A stretch of DNA of 64,000 nt, taken from positions 248,001-312,000 of the forward strand of contig CBDCZY010000004.1 in assembly GCA_965224745.1 (NCBI GenBank), in the 5' to 3' direction. This stretch comes from CBDCZY01 sp965224745 (GTDB lineage Bacteria > Pseudomonadota > Gammaproteobacteria > Methylococcales > Methylomonadaceae). Positions 62,304 to 64,000 of the stretch are shown piece by piece. The notes beneath the pieces are model-generated. The model saw only the letters and a program-made list of their open reading frames with translations, did no database searches and had not been told where the DNA came from. The first letter of the stretch is position 1. Each line of letters starts with the position of its first letter. The position numbers and the translations under genes were made by a program.

Positions 62304-62966
62304 ATGAATAATAAACTGATTTCTAAAAACATTGATAACCCAAGGTATTGTAATGCTATGGGCTTCATATTATTGATAACACTTATGGTATTGATCTATT
62401 TAATGATATCACCAGCCCATGCTGATTCAAACAAACATGGCATAGGCAACTTCTTTGGCTTTGGAAAAACCGTGATTGAAGTGGATATTGTCGAAAACCC
62501 CAGAAAGTTTTCATTCGATGAAACGCCGGTTTTTGAAGATGGTTCACCCGCGTATGGCGGTGAATTTGTCACCCAGGGGTTTATTTATCCAAAAGGAACA
62601 CTGGAAATGGGTGAGGGTGTTGATGCTGAGGGTAATCCACAATTTCCCGGTTTAGTGATGGGTACCTGGTTTTGTCGAGGTTGGCATGTGGGAAATGGCG
62701 CACGTACTGAAACGGGGCCAGTCGTTGTAACACATCAAATATTCAACTTTGGCGAAAAATTTGGTGCAAAAACAATTACTACGGATGGCGTTGAATTGGC
62801 AGATATAGGCGAACCCGTCAAGCGTGCTATTACCGGTGGAACCGGTCGTTTTAAACGTGCCAAAGGAGAGCAAGTGCAAATACTGGAAGGATTGAATCAA
62901 TTTGAAACGGAACAAGGGGCTTTGATTGGCGTTAAATTGCAAGTGAAATTAAAAGTTTATCGATAG
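62304..62966 (+). CDS. Allene-oxide-cyclase-barrel-like secreted protein, copy 2, sigma-54 controlled
   Basis: A 220-residue paralogue of 50,768-51,430. The ATG at 62,304 is chosen for its AGGAGA ribosome site and match to the paralogue. The signal segment (FILLITLMVLIYLMISPAHA) is followed by FGKTVIEVDIVENPRKFSFD, GTWFCRGWHVGNGART and KRAITGGTGRFKRAKGEQ. The mature parts are highly similar, the signal segments less so. Only this copy has the -24/-12 promoter and 35-bp element, so the two copies appear to be under different control. Confidence 0.78.
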   Translation: MNNKLISKNIDNPRYCNAMGFILLITLMVLIYLMISPAHADSNKHGIGNFFGFGKTVIEVDIVENPRKFSFDETPVFEDGSPAYGGEFVTQGFIYPKGTLEMGEGVDAEGNPQFPGLVMGTWFCRGWHVGNGARTETGPVVVTHQIFNFGEKFGAKTITTDGVELADIGEPVKRAITGGTGRFKRAKGEQVQILEGLNQFETEQGALIGVKLQVKLKVYR

Positions 62967-62974
62967 CCTGCCTT

Positions 62975-63071
62975 ATTGTTCCCATGCGTGTGGGAATTCA
63001 GCAAAGACGCTCCGCGTCTCGAAACGCAGGAGCGTTTCAATATGGGTTCCCACGCAGAGCGTGGGAACCAT
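62975..63071. repeat. REP-like double palindrome, copy 3
   Basis: The ~100-bp GTTCCCACG... unit, reverse of 50,662-50,760 relative to window direction but in the same place between the two genes of the duplicated pair. Confidence 0.9.
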
Positions 63072-63091
63072 GAAAATAACGGGAGAACAAG

Positions 63092-64000
63092 ATGACAAAA
63101 TATAGACAACAACTTCCACAATTAGGGAGCAGGGTATTTTTAACTGATGGTGGTATGGAAACCACATTGATTTTTCTTCAGGGTGTCGAGTTACCAGAAT
63201 TTGCTGCGATCACTTTAATGGATAATGCAGAAGGCGTGCAAATTGCAATGGAATACTATCAAAGCTATTTGCAAATGGCGCAGCGATATCAACGTGGGTT
63301 TATTTTAGAAAGCGTCACTTGGCGCGGCAGTTCTGACTGGGCTAAGCCGTTAGGCTATAGCACACAAAAACTGGAAGAACTAAACCGTTTGGCGATTCGG
63401 ATGCTGCATGATCTGCGTGCGCAATATGAAACCAGCGAAACCCCCATAGTTATCAGCGCTTGTATTGGTCCAAAAGGCGATGCTTATGATGCTTCTAAAG
63501 CTTTAACGGCAACCGCAGCACAACAGTATCATGGCGAACAAATCAGAATATTTCGCCAAGAAAATGCTGATCTGGTGACCGCTATGACTTTCGCCAGTGC
63601 CGATGAGGCCATAGGCATTACTCGTGCAGCACAGGCAGAAAATATGCCGGTTGTTATTTCCTTTACCGTGGAAACAGACGGATGCCTGCCCAGTGGACAG
63701 CCATTGGTTGACGCGATTAAGAAAGTTGATGATGCCACAGGTTCAGGTCCAGCGTATTTCATGATTAATTGCGCACATCCCAGCCATTTTATCGAGACTT
63801 TGCGAATCAATCACTCTTCTCTGGATCGTATTCGCGGAATTCGTGCCAATGCTTCCTGTAAAAGTCATGCCGAACTTGATGAGGCGACTGAACTGGATAG
63901 TGGTGATCCACATGATCTGGGACAGTGTTATCTGGAGCTACATCAAGTTTTGCCGCAACTCACGGTTATCGGGGGTTGTTGTGGAACTGATCGCAGACAT
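63092..64000 (+). CDS. Homocysteine S-methyltransferase family protein, copy 2 (runs off the window)
   Basis: An open frame from ATG at 63,092 (GGGAGA ribosome site) to the window end, 303 codons. It is very similar to 49,679-50,641 (IFLQGVELPEFAAITLMDNA, YFMINCAHPSHFIETL, VIGGCCGTD), with the zinc-site Cys kept. Differences cluster in the last third (SFTVETDGCLPSGQP, CYLELHQVLPQL). It is probably co-transcribed with the AOC-like gene from the sigma-54 promoter. A sigma factor and S8 peptidase might follow outside the window, as in the first locus. Confidence 0.88.
   Translation, partial: MTKYRQQLPQLGSRVFLTDGGMETTLIFLQGVELPEFAAITLMDNAEGVQIAMEYYQSYLQMAQRYQRGFILESVTWRGSSDWAKPLGYSTQKLEELNRLAIRMLHDLRAQYETSETPIVISACIGPKGDAYDASKALTATAAQQYHGEQIRIFRQENADLVTAMTFASADEAIGITRAAQAENMPVVISFTVETDGCLPSGQPLVDAIKKVDDATGSGPAYFMINCAHPSHFIETLRINHSSLDRIRGIRANASCKSHAELDEATELDSGDPHDLGQCYLELHQVLPQLTVIGGCCGTDRRH

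Noticed and set aside
1..64000. CRISPR array
   Set aside because: No series of evenly spaced 25-40 bp direct repeats with unique spacers was seen; the repeats here are palindromes or single dispersed copies.

Overview
The window looks like an accessory-rich stretch of an AT-leaning gammaproteobacterial chromosome. Gene content and repeats (IS1, IS3, IS21, IS30 and ISNCY-type elements, short palindromes, a YihY/BrkB protein, a DUF6653 protein, a sterol-desaturase-like protein, a sigma-54 signalling operon) suggest Methylococcales or a relative. That placement is an impression, since no taxonomic marker is present; a tRNA-Arg(CCT) is the only stable RNA gene found.

Layout. 1-4.0 kb: the start of a Crp/Fnr regulator, a two-haem peroxidase-like cytochrome and two small toxin-antitoxin-like pairs. 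4.5-7.7 kb: an IS1-family element interrupted by an IS21-family element and bounded by an unusual 51-bp direct repeat. 7.7-19.4 kb: mostly ordinary genes (secreted protein, tRNA-Arg, lipoprotein, alpha/beta hydrolase, YihY, fatty-acid hydroxylase-like protein, O-methyltransferase, a large purple-acid-phosphatase-like protein, a TPR protein). 19.4-36.2 kb: insertion sequences, a split SARP-type regulator, many pseudogene fragments and two sigma-54 promoter regions. 36.7-40.3 kb: truncated haemoglobin, Ada, DUF6653, a zf-HC2 anti-sigma factor and a Cys-motif protein. 40.5-43.7 kb: a second IS1 with a second IS21 inside it. 44.4-51.4 kb: two DUF4143 ATPases, then an apparent operon on the minus strand (AOC-barrel-like protein, homocysteine methyltransferase-like protein, ECF sigma factor, S8 peptidase). 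51.6-53.7 kb: the missing 5' end of the SARP gene, a second IS3 copy and the missing half of the IS30. 54.0-60.3 kb: an intact signalling operon (response-regulator sigma-54 activator, ABC-type substrate-binding protein, hybrid histidine kinase). 60.3-64 kb: a second DUF4143 ATPase copy and a second AOC-like/homocysteine methyltransferase pair.

Two results stand out. First, three loci for secreted proteins (28.5 kb minus strand, 31.5 kb plus, 62.3 kb plus) share the same control region: an ungapped 35-bp element made of two CGATATTTCG-like dyads 19 bp apart, then 95-99 bp of spacer, then a good sigma-54 -24/-12 promoter. The intact sigma-54 activator operon at 54-60 kb is the natural candidate controller, and a decayed copy of parts of that operon lies at 30.2-36.2 kb among the targets. 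This suggests a sensory system that switches on a set of secreted proteins, and I do not recognise it as described. Second, two inverted IS3 copies (24,986-26,251 and 51,724-52,989) carry reciprocal halves of two different genes, a SARP regulator and an IS30 transposase. The simplest explanation is recombination between the copies that inverted the ~25.5 kb between them and broke both genes.

Assignments rest on reading the translations and motifs by eye. No database search was possible, so family names are recognition calls and confidence is given per entry.
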